Positions 45,029 to 55,210 are shown, counted from the stretch's first letter. The stretch: 64,000 nt of DNA from Psychrobacter sp. NZS113 (GCF_015864825.1 NZ_JADYWL010000004.1:310001-374000); one strand, 5' to 3'. The notes: a model not told the origin generated them from the letters alone. Numbers and translations are program-made.

Positions 45029-47689
45029 TTACTTATCATCGATTGGTGCCGTTTTAATCGCCAATGACACGGTAAAGATACCAAAGCGGTCGATACGCAT
45101 GGCAACCTTTTTAAAGCCTGCACGCTCAACCAATTGATCCATCTCGGCTTGTGATCGACAACGCATCACCCAACTGCTGCCACGGTGATTATTTAAGGTT
45201 TTACTGATGAATTCTTGCTCAGGGTGCCACGGTTGGTTGGTATAGATTAAATAGCCACCCGATTTTAAACTGTCATAAATGCCAGCTAAGGCTGTCGCTG
45301 GTAGCGCATTATCAGAAAACAATTCAAACACGCCTGAGCTGATGGCAATATCAAGACCTCTATCGACTGTACTGCCACTCGTCTTCTCTATCTGCTGATA
45401 GCTGGCTGCGTCAAACGCATCTTTTTGACAGGCAATGACTCGATCAGAAATTTCTAACTGCTCCGCCTTTGTTTGCAGCGCTTGAATATTATGCATCTCA
45501 TAATCTCGTAGCTCTGCATGCAAGTCTGTAAACTCAGTTAAAAGATCAAAGGCATAAAAACCATGACCACTAGCGATATCTAATAGTTTTGGTTGGTATA
45601 GTTTAGTACTACTCTGGTTTTTATCTTCAATATCTGCAAGTGCTAAGCGTGCCAGCTCTAAGATATGTGTGCGGCGTATACGAATACCTTGCCAACCGAT
45701 ATTACTTAAATAAAATTTATCGATTGCTTGACCAAATTTATTTTGACCGCTCGGCTGATTATAATAAACATGGTCAAGCGAGTGTCCCGAGTCAAACCCA
45801 TGCTCGAGCCCTGTCGCAATCGCATCGCTAACATGCCCGAACTTTTGCATCGCAAAACGGGTAATCGCGAAACTTGGATTAAATGGCTTAATCGCTAAAC
45901 GATCGACCTTATCTTTACTCGCGCTATTAAGATGCGCGGTACTCAAATCAGGCGCTTGGACTTGTGTGCTAAATACTTTCTCAGCGAAATCAATACAGTC
46001 TGCAAAAACATCGGCTTTATTGGTCTCATGAAAGATTGCATGATAGCTATCTGGGTATAGTTGCCAGCGTTTCGTAGGTGTATTGATCGCTTCATAAAAC
46101 GCGCGTTCAGCCTGCTTATCCACCACGTAGTCCTTACCTGCACATAAGACAAACGTCGGTACAGTAATAGCCCCTGCATCGTCGAGCAAGCGCTGACCCG
46201 TTGCATGGGTATCGATGAGTAAATCAGTTGAAATACTATTCGATATCAATGGATCAGCATTATAAGCTTGCTGCGCATCCTTATCATGGGTCAGTACTTG
46301 CGCTTTAACATAGCTACTAACACGTGACATTAGACCCAGTGTGCGTGCTGCCTTTAATGACGGTATCGCAAAAGGCATATACAAGCGAATGCTTAGCGCA
46401 GGTGTGCCCAATATCATCCCGCGAATATTAGGCGCATAATCATGCACCCATGCTGCTGCCAATACCGCGCCAATACTACTGGCAACGATCAATGTATCTT
46501 CAATAGCAATACCTGTCTGCCCAATCACCAACTGCACAAAACCGTCTAAGTCTCTCTCTAGCTCGGTAACACTCTCAGCATGGTCTTTGATACCGCCTGA
46601 GCGCCCATTGCCGCGTGCATCCCAAGCAAACACTTGATAGCCAGCTTTTGCAAACTGCTGTCCTAGCTCTGCTAATCGCCCTGAATGCTCATGTCCACGA
46701 TGCAATAAGATCACTTGGCGTAACGGCTGATTAGCTTTTTTCACGTCCTCTAAAGGCATCGTTAACCAATAGCGATAATAAATAGCCGTGCCATCATAAG
46801 CATTGTAGCAACTTTCACCATTAATGATTTTTGGTGATGACTGCTCAAAACTAACACGAGCCTGTTCTTTTAATTTCTGACTATCAACGGTGGTAGTTAG
46901 CATTTCTTTGAACTCCAATGGGCGCGCGTTATCAGTAAGATTATTTGGTAAAACAGTATTGAGAGATAGCGAGTTGTTTATTGACTCACACGTTACTGCT
47001 CGAAGTGCTGGTGGCTGATGCATCAGATATAGATTTCCCATATAGCATAAACGGTTCAGGCACGTTTTTAATAATAGCGTCTCTACCAACAGGGATAACT
47101 GCACGATTCTTTTAAGAGAAAGCGATAACGGTAACTTGCTACCCATAATGGTACCAAGTACACCTAGCACTAGAGCACGGTCACTTTTCCCTAAAGGCCC
47201 TTGGTTTGCTCTCACCCCTAGCATCGTATTGCTAGCGATACCAAGTAGCTCACTACTAATACTCAACGCTACAATACTGCTGATATGCCGCTGAGTGGTT
47301 GGCGACTTACTCGTGTCAGTTTGTCGTTCAGAATGAATTCGTAAGTCATGTTTAGCTATATACGGAACCAAACTGGCAATGAGCGCCGTATCAGCAACAA
47401 TATCACCCGCCTCATTTAGTACTGCACCCAGTTTAGTAGCTTGACCATGCTCGCGCGCCATCATGCCGTCGATAGCATTCAGTGCCATCCGTACAAATAA
47501 CGATGAAGGCAATAGAAGCCATAACGCTTGCCGCTCAGTCGCAGGCTTAGCAATCACATAAGCGGTGCCCACACTCAATAATACTGCGGATACAGTGATT
47601 TGATTGGCAGTGATGTTTTGAGCGACCAACGCATTGCTCAGCGGTCGCAGCTGATCTTGAAATTTAGGTTTGAGCTGATATAGCGACAT
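45029..47689 (-). CDS. Fusion of CDP-alcohol phosphatidyltransferase, alpha/beta hydrolase and SAM methyltransferase
   Basis: An 886-residue three-domain protein (positions below counted from a GTG 4 codons upstream). Domain 1 (about 15-225) has membrane helices and Asp78-Gly-x2-Ala-Arg83-x8-Gly92-x3-Asn96-x3-Asp100, the CDP-alcohol phosphatidyltransferase motif with Asn at the third Asp place. Domain 2 (about 290-580) is an alpha/beta hydrolase: LLHRGHEHSGR, nucleophile Ser409 in ASSIG, Asp524 and His554. Domain 3 (about 640-886) is a methyltransferase with KLLDIASGHGFY. All three act on lipids or head groups in other proteins, so a membrane lipid path is inferred. No characterised homologue of the whole is known to me. 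Start ATG at 47687-47689. Confidence 0.8.
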   Translation of the reverse strand: MSLYQLKPKFQDQLRPLSNALVAQNITANQITVSAVLLSVGTAYVIAKPATERQALWLLLPSSLFVRMALNAIDGMMAREHGQATKLGAVLNEAGDIVADTALIASLVPYIAKHDLRIHSERQTDTSKSPTTQRHISSIVALSISSELLGIASNTMLGVRANQGPLGKSDRALVLGVLGTIMGSKLPLSLSLKRIVQLSLLVETLLLKTCLNRLCYMGNLYLMHQPPALRAVTCESINNSLSLNTVLPNNLTDNARPLEFKEMLTTTVDSQKLKEQARVSFEQSSPKIINGESCYNAYDGTAIYYRYWLTMPLEDVKKANQPLRQVILLHRGHEHSGRLAELGQQFAKAGYQVFAWDARGNGRSGGIKDHAESVTELERDLDGFVQLVIGQTGIAIEDTLIVASSIGAVLAAAWVHDYAPNIRGMILGTPALSIRLYMPFAIPSLKAARTLGLMSRVSSYVKAQVLTHDKDAQQAYNADPLISNSISTDLLIDTHATGQRLLDDAGAITVPTFVLCAGKDYVVDKQAERAFYEAINTPTKRWQLYPDSYHAIFHETNKADVFADCIDFAEKVFSTQVQAPDLSTAHLNSASKDKVDRLAIKPFNPSFAITRFAMQKFGHVSDAIATGLEHGFDSGHSLDHVYYNQPSGQNKFGQAIDKFYLSNIGWQGIRIRRTHILELARLALADIEDKNQSSTKLYQPKLLDIASGHGFYAFDLLTEFTDLHAELRDYEMHNIQALQTKAEQLEISDRVIACQKDAFDAASYQQIEKTSGSTVDRGLDIAISSGVFELFSDNALPATALAGIYDSLKSGGYLIYTNQPWHPEQEFISKTLNNHRGSSWVMRCRSQAEMDQLVERAGFKKVAMRIDRFGIFTVSLAIKTAPIDDK

Positions 47690-47894
47690 AATGCCAACCA
47701 CGTATTTTCGGTGTCTTAATTTAGCAACAAAAGTTTGTTAAGTAAACACTTAACCATAGCTATAAATCTAATTATAGTCTATAAAATCAGGCTTTATAAA
47801 GAATATGGTTTGCCGATACCAGCATTTGTAACTTGATATGATACAATCTTCAGCTTCTTAAAAATGCCTTATTAAAATCCACGAGTCTGCCGTT

Positions 47895-48806
47895 ATGCAA
47901 AGCATAGTTACCCTTATTTTGGTCTTAATGCCAATGTTTATTGGCTTTGCCATTCCTTCTAATCCCACTATGACAAGGCTTGCGGATAAGGGCTTATCTT
48001 ATTTAGTGTTTGTCATTTTAGCGCTAATTGGCATTGAGCTATCGCAAGTCGAGGGCTTAGGCGGTCAAGTAGGTGAGATTGCGCTTTATGTTGCTGTGCT
48101 TTCAATCCTCACTATCGGCTCTGGTCTATTGGCTTTGATGATTTTCGATAACATGCGCCCATGGCAGGCCAAAAAACCCAGCGTAAAATCTAAAGAACAC
48201 CGTGTCAGTATTCGTGGCAGCCTAGCCCAAGTCATTTGCGTAGTAATCGGCATGGTAATTGGCTATTTCCTACCAGCGAACTACATGCCGCCAGAAAACA
48301 CCATGACTGCTCTGCTAATGATACTAATATTGCTGGTCGGTATTGGTTTAAAGGGTTCAGGCATTACGCTCAAAGAAGTCCTACTCAATAAACGTGGCGT
48401 TGAGATGAGTGTTGTCTTTACGATAGCAGTATTGGCAGGTGGCTTAATTTTCGCGCTAATGTTCAGTGATGTATCGTGGACAAAAGGCTTGGCACTTTCA
48501 TCAGGATTTGGTTGGTATTCCCTGTCCGCCATCGTGATGACCGATGCTTATGGCGCTGTCTGGGGCAGTGTCGCATTATTTAACGATTTAATACGTGAAT
48601 TCTTTGCCTTAATATTTATCCCAGTATTTATGCGAAAATATCCATCAGCTGCAGTAGGACTTGGCGGCGCGACGAGCTTAGATTTTACCTTACCAATCAT
48701 TCAACAATCAGGCGGTCTAAAGGTCGTGCCATTAGCAATTAGTTTTGGCTTTATTATTAATATTGTCTCACCCGTATTGATGGTGTTGTTTTCGGCGTTG
48801 GGGTGA
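47895..48806 (+). CDS. lysO: LysO family lysine exporter
   Basis: A 303-residue inner-membrane protein with about eight helices. SYLVFVILALIGIELSQ, GFGWYSLSAIVMTDAYGAVWGSVALFNDLIREFFALIFIP-type central helices and LDFTLPIIQQSGG match LysO (YbjE, DUF340), which exports L-lysine and toxic lysine analogues. Asp residues in helices (in TDAYG and LDFTLP) are those thought to move protons. It stands alone, divergent from the fusion gene by about 200 bases. Confidence 0.85.
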   Translation: MQSIVTLILVLMPMFIGFAIPSNPTMTRLADKGLSYLVFVILALIGIELSQVEGLGGQVGEIALYVAVLSILTIGSGLLALMIFDNMRPWQAKKPSVKSKEHRVSIRGSLAQVICVVIGMVIGYFLPANYMPPENTMTALLMILILLVGIGLKGSGITLKEVLLNKRGVEMSVVFTIAVLAGGLIFALMFSDVSWTKGLALSSGFGWYSLSAIVMTDAYGAVWGSVALFNDLIREFFALIFIPVFMRKYPSAAVGLGGATSLDFTLPIIQQSGGLKVVPLAISFGFIINIVSPVLMVLFSALG

Positions 48807-48860
48807 TAACGTCTTTATAAGTGTAAAGTGGCATACTTTTATAACAAATAGGAGAGCGGC

Positions 48861-49559
48861 ATGTCTATGTGGGAAGTAGAATACATTATTGAACAAACGA
48901 TTAAACTCATTGATACCGCTCAAATCACAAACAGCGAAAAACGCAATTTAATATATAATGCTTATCACCTACAAGCCGCTTTCGATACAAGCCATACTCA
49001 CCTTAGAGTAAAAGACATTTTGCTCAGTACTCAGTATATACAAGCCTACGCTCTCGAAGACTTTCCAATCTATAGCAGTTATCCAAAGTATTTCAATAGC
49101 TTAATAGAGGCAAGTGATTCCTGGGTTTATGACAACCCTGAAGGTACTCGGTTAGCTGACAATTCTGAGGTCGCATTATGGGATAGTGAGTCACAGCGCT
49201 TATATGTAGACTTTGGCAGTCCCTACTATAGCCTCAATACTGACGAAACTGTGGCACTCTATGAGCCGCTAGACTTTGCGTTACTTACCATTAAAGAAGC
49301 TAGTAAACAACAGAACAAAGGCATGGTCTATGATTGGACTGGTTTCGTTCTCTTTTATTTACTGACAATGTTGCCAAGTAATAAGACAGTATCTGAGCTA
49401 AAACAGGCATACTTTACGGAAATAAGAAGCATATTCGCATCATTCGACTTTACTGATTACGAGCCTATCGATGATCGTCTAGATTTGTATAGTGACTTTC
49501 ATAAGGACTGGTTGTCAGAGCAGCAGCTTAAATGTTTGCTATATGTGACTACAACATAA
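48861..49559 (+). CDS. Hypothetical protein
   Basis: A 232-residue soluble, acidic and aromatic-rich protein I do not recognise. It has no signal peptide, membrane helix or known catalytic motif. AGGAG 6 bases upstream of the ATG supports translation. It may be co-transcribed with lysO (54 bases after its stop), but the roles need not be linked. Convergent with the next gene. Confidence 0.6.
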   Translation: MSMWEVEYIIEQTIKLIDTAQITNSEKRNLIYNAYHLQAAFDTSHTHLRVKDILLSTQYIQAYALEDFPIYSSYPKYFNSLIEASDSWVYDNPEGTRLADNSEVALWDSESQRLYVDFGSPYYSLNTDETVALYEPLDFALLTIKEASKQQNKGMVYDWTGFVLFYLLTMLPSNKTVSELKQAYFTEIRSIFASFDFTDYEPIDDRLDLYSDFHKDWLSEQQLKCLLYVTTT

Positions 49560-49586
49560 ATACTTCTGTCTTAATTCAAGCCTCTA

Positions 49587-50804
49587 TCAACCTAATAACA
49601 AGTCCTTATCTACCTGACAAGCCATATCATGCCAGTCAATAAATGCCTGTATGGATCTGTGCTCTAACTGATGGCTAGCTTCTTTACCAGTAAAGCGCTC
49701 AACATAGCGACAGGCTCTATAGTTTTTAGCATACTTATCGTAATTGATAATCCACTCTTTCCGCGCCTTTAACTCGTTTTGACGTTGCTCAATACTACTA
49801 TCTACGGCTGTGCTCTCGGCATCAAACCAAAAGTTTTTAGCAGGGATATCTTTAGTCAGTTTTTTATCCGCAACCTCAGCTATACGCCACGGTTTAGCAG
49901 TGAGCCGCGCTCGAAAACACTGCTGCGCCTGACAGAGACGCACGTAATTAGTATCGGCATGAAAATGCTCAAACCAGTCCGCGACTAACGCATCATTTGG
50001 CGCGATAGTATCGTGAGTGGCAATAATACGAAAGCCTGCAGGTGTCTTATATAAACGAAAGGATTCGTTGGGATAACTGGCGATACGCTTTTGAATCAGA
50101 TCAGTTATAAAAAATGGTAGCGAAGCAGAGTCATCGGCATATTTTTGTATACGCACTTTTTCTCTTTGACTGGCTTGCTGCCATAAGTAGGCCGTCGCAC
50201 CTATCATAACCACCAACAGCCATAACCATGACAATCCCAACCAAGAAATAACACTAGCGATAAGTATAAAAGTAAGAACAAAAACCCAAACTTTTATTTT
50301 AGCTGAAGGCTGATTTTGGTTGTCGGTTAGCAAAGTTATATAACCATTGCTGTCATAATCATCAGGATATTTATAATGCAATAATTGATCGTTATCAACA
50401 TCTACAATCGCAACATTATTGACATTGGCAACCTGTGCACCGTAACTGTTACGCGTGACAACAAGCTGCGTATCCGATGCCTTACTCTCTAAGCCAGTTT
50501 TAGTTAAGCCATTCTCTGAAAAATTCTGCTTAGAAATAATCTGCTCACGAATGGGAATGCCATTACTTTCGTTATACTCCTCCCTACGCTCACGTCTGAC
50601 AATATCCTCACCCTCTAGCCAGCGTTGATGAGCTTCTTTCACTCGTTCCTTAGCATGAGCCAAAGCCTCTACTTGACTAACATCCGACCAACCATAACGC
50701 TTAATAGTTGCTTGCTTAGAATTAAACGTATCTGACGCACTATCAGCCGTTTTTGATAACTCAAAGCGCTGTTTATATTGCGCCCAGTATTTAGGGATGA
50801 GCAT
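49587..50804 (-). CDS. Conserved hypothetical membrane protein
   Basis: A 405-residue protein. The N-terminal 165 residues are polar; two adjacent membrane helices (about 173-205) follow; the C-terminal soluble part has RLYKTPAGFRIIATHDTIAP, DTNYVRLCQAQQCFRARLTAKPWR and a final HDMACQVDK. The last motif is one I remember from a widespread conserved hypothetical family without a function. Two helices with a short turn put both soluble parts on the same side, probably the cytoplasm. AAGG lies before the ATG. Confidence 0.7.
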   Translation of the reverse strand: MLIPKYWAQYKQRFELSKTADSASDTFNSKQATIKRYGWSDVSQVEALAHAKERVKEAHQRWLEGEDIVRRERREEYNESNGIPIREQIISKQNFSENGLTKTGLESKASDTQLVVTRNSYGAQVANVNNVAIVDVDNDQLLHYKYPDDYDSNGYITLLTDNQNQPSAKIKVWVFVLTFILIASVISWLGLSWLWLLVVMIGATAYLWQQASQREKVRIQKYADDSASLPFFITDLIQKRIASYPNESFRLYKTPAGFRIIATHDTIAPNDALVADWFEHFHADTNYVRLCQAQQCFRARLTAKPWRIAEVADKKLTKDIPAKNFWFDAESTAVDSSIEQRQNELKARKEWIINYDKYAKNYRACRYVERFTGKEASHQLEHRSIQAFIDWHDMACQVDKDLLLG

Positions 50805-50860
50805 AAGGGATTACCTTAAGGTATTTGATTTAAGATAGACGGTGGTTGAGCTTTAAGCGC

Positions 50861-52129
50861 TTAGACGCCACTCGCCTGCTTGGCAAACAAACGCATCAAC
50901 GGCTTCATTTTGCCAACACAGTACATGCCTTCGCTACGTATCTGCTGTACTGGGCGTAATTGCGCCAGCGACCCTGCGAATAGCCAGTTAAGGGCAGAAA
51001 AGCTATGCATCATCAGGCTATTATGCGGACGACGCAGACGCTCGTAACTACGCAACGTTTGATTACTGCCCCAAATCGTACCGCCACTACGAGTAAAGTC
51101 GTGTGCTAGTTGCTCGCTCAATACTTGCACATCAAGCATACCCAGATTCAGCCCTTGACCTGCCAGCGGATGCACACCATGTGCCGCATCACCGATTAAT
51201 ACCAAGTTATCAGCGACGTAGCTATTCGCTTGTTGCGCAGTTAGCGGAAAGCTAGCGATTGATTCAATCTGACTGATAGCACCTAACTCATAATGACAGG
51301 CAGCAGCCAGTTTATCAGCGATAACACGGTCATCTTCCTCTATCAATGCCAATGCTTGGTTGCGTGGCAACGTCCATACAATCGACTGCCAGTGTTGCGG
51401 ATCAGCTTTGTCTTCATCAGTAATATCTGCTAATGGCAATAACGCCAGCGTGCCTGTAGGTAACATAGCCTGACGCGCCGTCGCTTGATGCGGCTTTTCG
51501 GTATGAATCGCACAGCAAATCGCTGTTTGATTATAATCGAGCGTATCTAGACCAATCGCTGCTTGCTTACGTACAAATGAGCCTCGACCATCCGCTCCCA
51601 CTAATAGTTGAGCGTTAATAGTTGTATGATTTTCTAAAGTCACACGGTAGCCTTGCTGCGCACCCAGCCAATCCATGTTTGTGACTTTTTGCCCCGCGAT
51701 AATGGTCAGATAACCACTGACTTCATCCTCATACAAGCGCTGCCATAACGCATGTTCAATGACGGCTGGCTCGACCATACTACCAAGCATTTGCGGTATA
51801 ACAAAATTAGACAAATTAGCGCTACTCTCACCAAATAACAGCTCGCCCCTACCGTTCAGTTGCCATACCTGCATTTGTGAGTAATCCGCCTTACGTTCGG
51901 AGCTCGCAATCTTTTGCCAAGCACCCACGTCTTTAAGCAGATTAATACTGGCCAAGCTCAGTGCATAGACTCGAGCATCACGTTTGCTCAGCACGCCTTG
52001 CCAAGCTGATTCATCGCGTGCGGGACGAGCATCAATCAACGTCACAGGCATTTTTGCTTGTGCTAGTTTTAGCGCAAGCGTTGCACCAACGATACCGCTA
52101 CCGATAATCAGCGTATGGTTGTTTTTCAT
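50861..52129 (-). CDS. UbiH/UbiF/VisC/COQ6 family FAD-dependent hydroxylase
   Basis: A 422-residue flavin monooxygenase of ubiquinone synthesis. The dinucleotide motif GSGIVGATLALKLA at the start, DARVYALSLASINLL, LVGADGRGSFVR (the DG motif) and GDAAHGVHPLAGQGLNLGMLDV (FAD ribityl site) are intact. It lies one gene downstream of a clear UbiH, so UbiI or UbiF is the likely role, one of the C5/C6 ring hydroxylations; which one cannot be told by eye. The ATG at 52127-52129 follows GAGAG; an earlier in-frame start adds 8 residues. Confidence 0.88.
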   Translation of the reverse strand: MKNNHTLIIGSGIVGATLALKLAQAKMPVTLIDARPARDESAWQGVLSKRDARVYALSLASINLLKDVGAWQKIASSERKADYSQMQVWQLNGRGELLFGESSANLSNFVIPQMLGSMVEPAVIEHALWQRLYEDEVSGYLTIIAGQKVTNMDWLGAQQGYRVTLENHTTINAQLLVGADGRGSFVRKQAAIGLDTLDYNQTAICCAIHTEKPHQATARQAMLPTGTLALLPLADITDEDKADPQHWQSIVWTLPRNQALALIEEDDRVIADKLAAACHYELGAISQIESIASFPLTAQQANSYVADNLVLIGDAAHGVHPLAGQGLNLGMLDVQVLSEQLAHDFTRSGGTIWGSNQTLRSYERLRRPHNSLMMHSFSALNWLFAGSLAQLRPVQQIRSEGMYCVGKMKPLMRLFAKQASGV

Positions 52130-52200
52130 AAAGTGTCTCTCAATACTGGTCAAGATTAGAATACTTGTTATTAATCTTAGTTATAAATCTATTTATAGAA

Positions 52201-53550
52201 TTATGACTTTAAGCCCATCGCGTAGGTCGCAACCAGTGGTTTAATATTTGGCAGTTTATCAAAGGCGACTAGAGCCACATTTCTTGCCAGCTTTATAACT
52301 GGATTAGGATGGGTAAAGCCATGTACCACAGCATCACAGAAACGAATGACTCGTTTTTGATCGCTTAGACGTGCTTTTTCATAGCGCTTGAGTAGCGTTG
52401 GATCACCAATATCTGCGCCCTTCAGTACTTGCGCATTCATCATCTGCGCCAATACATGCGCGTCACGCATACACAGATTAAAGCCTTGCCCTGCTACGGG
52501 ATGCAGTGTGTGAGCGGCATTACCCATGACCACGCAACGACCGTCTACTTGCTTGTCTGCTAACACACGTGTCAGTGGATAAGCGCCGCGGCGACCAGCA
52601 GCGACAAACTTGCCAGCTCGTTGACCAAAGGCTTGCTGCAGTGTCTGTAAAAAATGCGCATCATCTTCTAGATAACGTTTTTCTTCACCCTTTGGACATA
52701 CCCAAACGACCGAGCGTCTATAGCCACTCTGGTACTCATCATTGCCGTCGCCATTTGGATCGGTCAATGGTAGTACAGCAAGTGGACCCGCTGGGCTAAA
52801 ACGCTCAATCGCCACATGCTCATGCGGCATAGAGGTTTCTACCACACCCACGATAGCTGTTTGCTGATAGTCATAAGTGGTCGTGCCAATATCCAATAGC
52901 TGACGCACGGTAGAGTCGCGGCCATCACAAGCGACCAAAACACTACCCTGTAATTGCTGCTCTTGTTCCTCTTCACCATAATGGCTAAAGCTCAGCGTGA
53001 CACCGTCCGCTTTTTGTGTCACTGCGCTGACATTGGCATTATCAATCAACGTGACCAATGGTGCTTGCTGCGCGGCTAATAGAAGCTTGCGTCCGAGCCA
53101 TGCATTTTCTATTACTTGACCAAATGACTCTACTTTTTCTTCAGCTTTATTGAGTTGCGCACGGCCAAAGCTGCCTTGTTCGCTAACCTGTACTGAGTCG
53201 ATACGGCAGGCATGGCTTTGTAACTCATCCCACAGGCCAATCTCTTGGTAAATCTGTACCGTGCGGCGTGATAGCGCCGTATTGCGACTGTCCAAATAGT
53301 GACTGCGATTGTCATCATCTTTTGGACTGATAGTTGGATAGCTGTTTTTTTCTAATAACGTGCTGGCAATACCCTGATTCGCTAGCAGCAATGCAAAGGA
53401 TAAACCGACATGACCACCACCCGCGATAAGTACTTGCTGCGCCGTGATTGCCTTACTATTATCAGCTATGTTTTCAATTACATTGTTTTCAACTGCATTC
53501 TCAACTTTGCTTTTAGCATTTGATAAATTTAAATCAGCATTTTGTATCAT
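52201..53550 (-). CDS. ubiH: 2-octaprenyl-6-methoxyphenol hydroxylase UbiH
   Basis: A 449-residue flavoprotein for a ring hydroxylation in ubiquinone synthesis. GGGHVGLSFALLLANQG, LDSRNTALSRRTVQIYQEIGLWD, VSEQGSFGRAQL, CDGRDSTVRQL and GNAAHTLHPVAGQGFNLCMRD are UbiH-type motifs. The N-terminal 35 residues before the FAD motif are Asn- and Val-rich and variable. It is upstream of the second hydroxylase by 71 bases on the same strand, as in ubiH-visC operons. AGGAAT lies before the ATG. Confidence 0.9.
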   Translation of the reverse strand: MIQNADLNLSNAKSKVENAVENNVIENIADNSKAITAQQVLIAGGGHVGLSFALLLANQGIASTLLEKNSYPTISPKDDDNRSHYLDSRNTALSRRTVQIYQEIGLWDELQSHACRIDSVQVSEQGSFGRAQLNKAEEKVESFGQVIENAWLGRKLLLAAQQAPLVTLIDNANVSAVTQKADGVTLSFSHYGEEEQEQQLQGSVLVACDGRDSTVRQLLDIGTTTYDYQQTAIVGVVETSMPHEHVAIERFSPAGPLAVLPLTDPNGDGNDEYQSGYRRSVVWVCPKGEEKRYLEDDAHFLQTLQQAFGQRAGKFVAAGRRGAYPLTRVLADKQVDGRCVVMGNAAHTLHPVAGQGFNLCMRDAHVLAQMMNAQVLKGADIGDPTLLKRYEKARLSDQKRVIRFCDAVVHGFTHPNPVIKLARNVALVAFDKLPNIKPLVATYAMGLKS

Positions 53551-54106
53551 TATTATTCCTACTTTATTGTATGGGGCGTGCTTTCTATGAGCGGTTAATG
53601 GGCCATTGATTGCTATTATTAGTCACTTTAATATTATGACCCTGCTCATTTTATTCATGTTTTAAATTTAATTACAAAGCGCTATGATATCACTCATAGA
53701 TTACCACAAATTATCTATCGCTCCGTGCCCTTAACAGTAGACAAAGCGTGTACTAAAAATTCGTGATATCTTGTACTACTGAAGACTAATTTAATATCAG
53801 ATTGACACGTAAAAGCTATTAGCCTCATAAAAGCATTCAATAAAGCATGACCGTTGCAATCACCATACAAAAACAGCGTCACGTATATGATGTATGGCTT
53901 GAAATTTAAAAACTATCTACCATAATAAAGGCAAGACCGTGACTTATAACCATTCCTAAAACAAACAACAAAACCAACAGCACTGCTACCGTCATTTCTA
54001 TCTCTACCATTTAAAGCCAAGACAATAACGACCGACTACTTTATCTCTTAAGTCCAAAGCTTAATAAAACAACATCACTTTGGGCACACAATAAAAGGAT
54101 AATCGC
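53551..54106. other. Divergent intergenic region ubiH / phoH
   Basis: About 555 AT-rich bases with the promoters of two divergent transcripts. I see no repeat of the families found elsewhere in the window, no terminator and no small gene with a ribosome binding site. Confidence 0.5.
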
Positions 54107-55210
54107 TTGACTGATTCCATGAGCCGCCGTATAAAATTTGAATCATTGACGCCAGCACAGCTCAAAATCGTGCTAGGTGAATACAACAATCACATGAAAT
54201 ACATCCAAAAACGCCTCGATATCAAAATCATGCAACGTCAAGGTGATTTTTGCCTGAGCGGTGATGTGACTGGTGTTGAGCGTGGTGAGCGTATTATCTA
54301 CAAGATGGTAGATGAAGCACAAAACAAAAAAGACATCAGCGCAGAAGAGCTGCATCTCATTATCCAATCGAGCATCTCTCGTGACGAAGACATGGCAGCC
54401 GATGCGCAACAGGCAGAGGAAGCTGCCGAAGAAGAAGACTTCGATGTCGCTAGTGAATTTACGCCCGTTAGCTTGCGCACGCGTAAGGGTCGTATCATTC
54501 CTCGCGGTGGCAACCAGCAGACCTATGTCCAAAGTGTGCTGAACTCTGACGTCTCATTTGGTATTGGCCCTGCTGGTACGGGTAAAACGTATCTAGCGGT
54601 TGCTTGCGCCGTGGATATGCTTGAGCGTAACGAGATTGAGCGGATTTTATTGGTGCGTCCAGCAGTAGAAGCTGGTGAAAAATTGGGATTTTTACCAGGT
54701 GATTTGACGCAAAAAATCGATCCCTACTTGCGTCCATTGTACGATGCGCTATATGAGATGATCGGCGTCGAAAAAGTAGGCAAGCTGATTGAAAAACAAG
54801 TCATCGAAATCGCTCCCCTTGCCTATATGCGCGGTCGTACATTAAACAATTCGTTTGTCATCTTGGATGAAGCGCAAAACACTACACCTGAGCAGATGAA
54901 AATGTTTTTGACCCGTTTGGGTTTTGGCTCGCGAGCCGTGATTACTGGTGACGTGACCCAAGTTGATTTGCCCCGTGGTCACAAGTCAGGCTTGGCACAA
55001 GCGATGGAGATCTTAAGTGGCATCGAAGAGATTCATATCACTAAATTTGACTCAAAAGACGTGGTGCGCCATCAACTGGTACAAAAAATCGTCGAAGCCT
55101 ATGATGTGTTTGATGAAGAGCAAATCATATTAGAAGAAAAACGTAAGTTTGAGCGCATCAAAGAACAAGAGCGCAGACAAGCCATCGCTAATGCTGCTGC
55201 AAAGCTATAA
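54107..55210 (+). CDS. PhoH family ATPase (YbeZ-like)
   Basis: A 367-residue cytoplasmic P-loop ATPase related to E. coli YbeZ, linked to rRNA processing with YbeY. Walker A GPAGTGKT (154-161) and Walker B FVILDEAQNTTPEQM are intact, after an N-terminal KH-like domain and an acidic linker (about 90-115, EEAAEEED). The start is TTG at 54107-54109: AAAGGA lies 7-8 bases upstream, while the ATG at 54119 would be about 19 bases from it. ybeY follows after a terminator, as in the usual phoH-ybeY order. Confidence 0.9.
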   Translation: MTDSMSRRIKFESLTPAQLKIVLGEYNNHMKYIQKRLDIKIMQRQGDFCLSGDVTGVERGERIIYKMVDEAQNKKDISAEELHLIIQSSISRDEDMAADAQQAEEAAEEEDFDVASEFTPVSLRTRKGRIIPRGGNQQTYVQSVLNSDVSFGIGPAGTGKTYLAVACAVDMLERNEIERILLVRPAVEAGEKLGFLPGDLTQKIDPYLRPLYDALYEMIGVEKVGKLIEKQVIEIAPLAYMRGRTLNNSFVILDEAQNTTPEQMKMFLTRLGFGSRAVITGDVTQVDLPRGHKSGLAQAMEILSGIEEIHITKFDSKDVVRHQLVQKIVEAYDVFDEEQIILEEKRKFERIKEQERRQAIANAAAKL

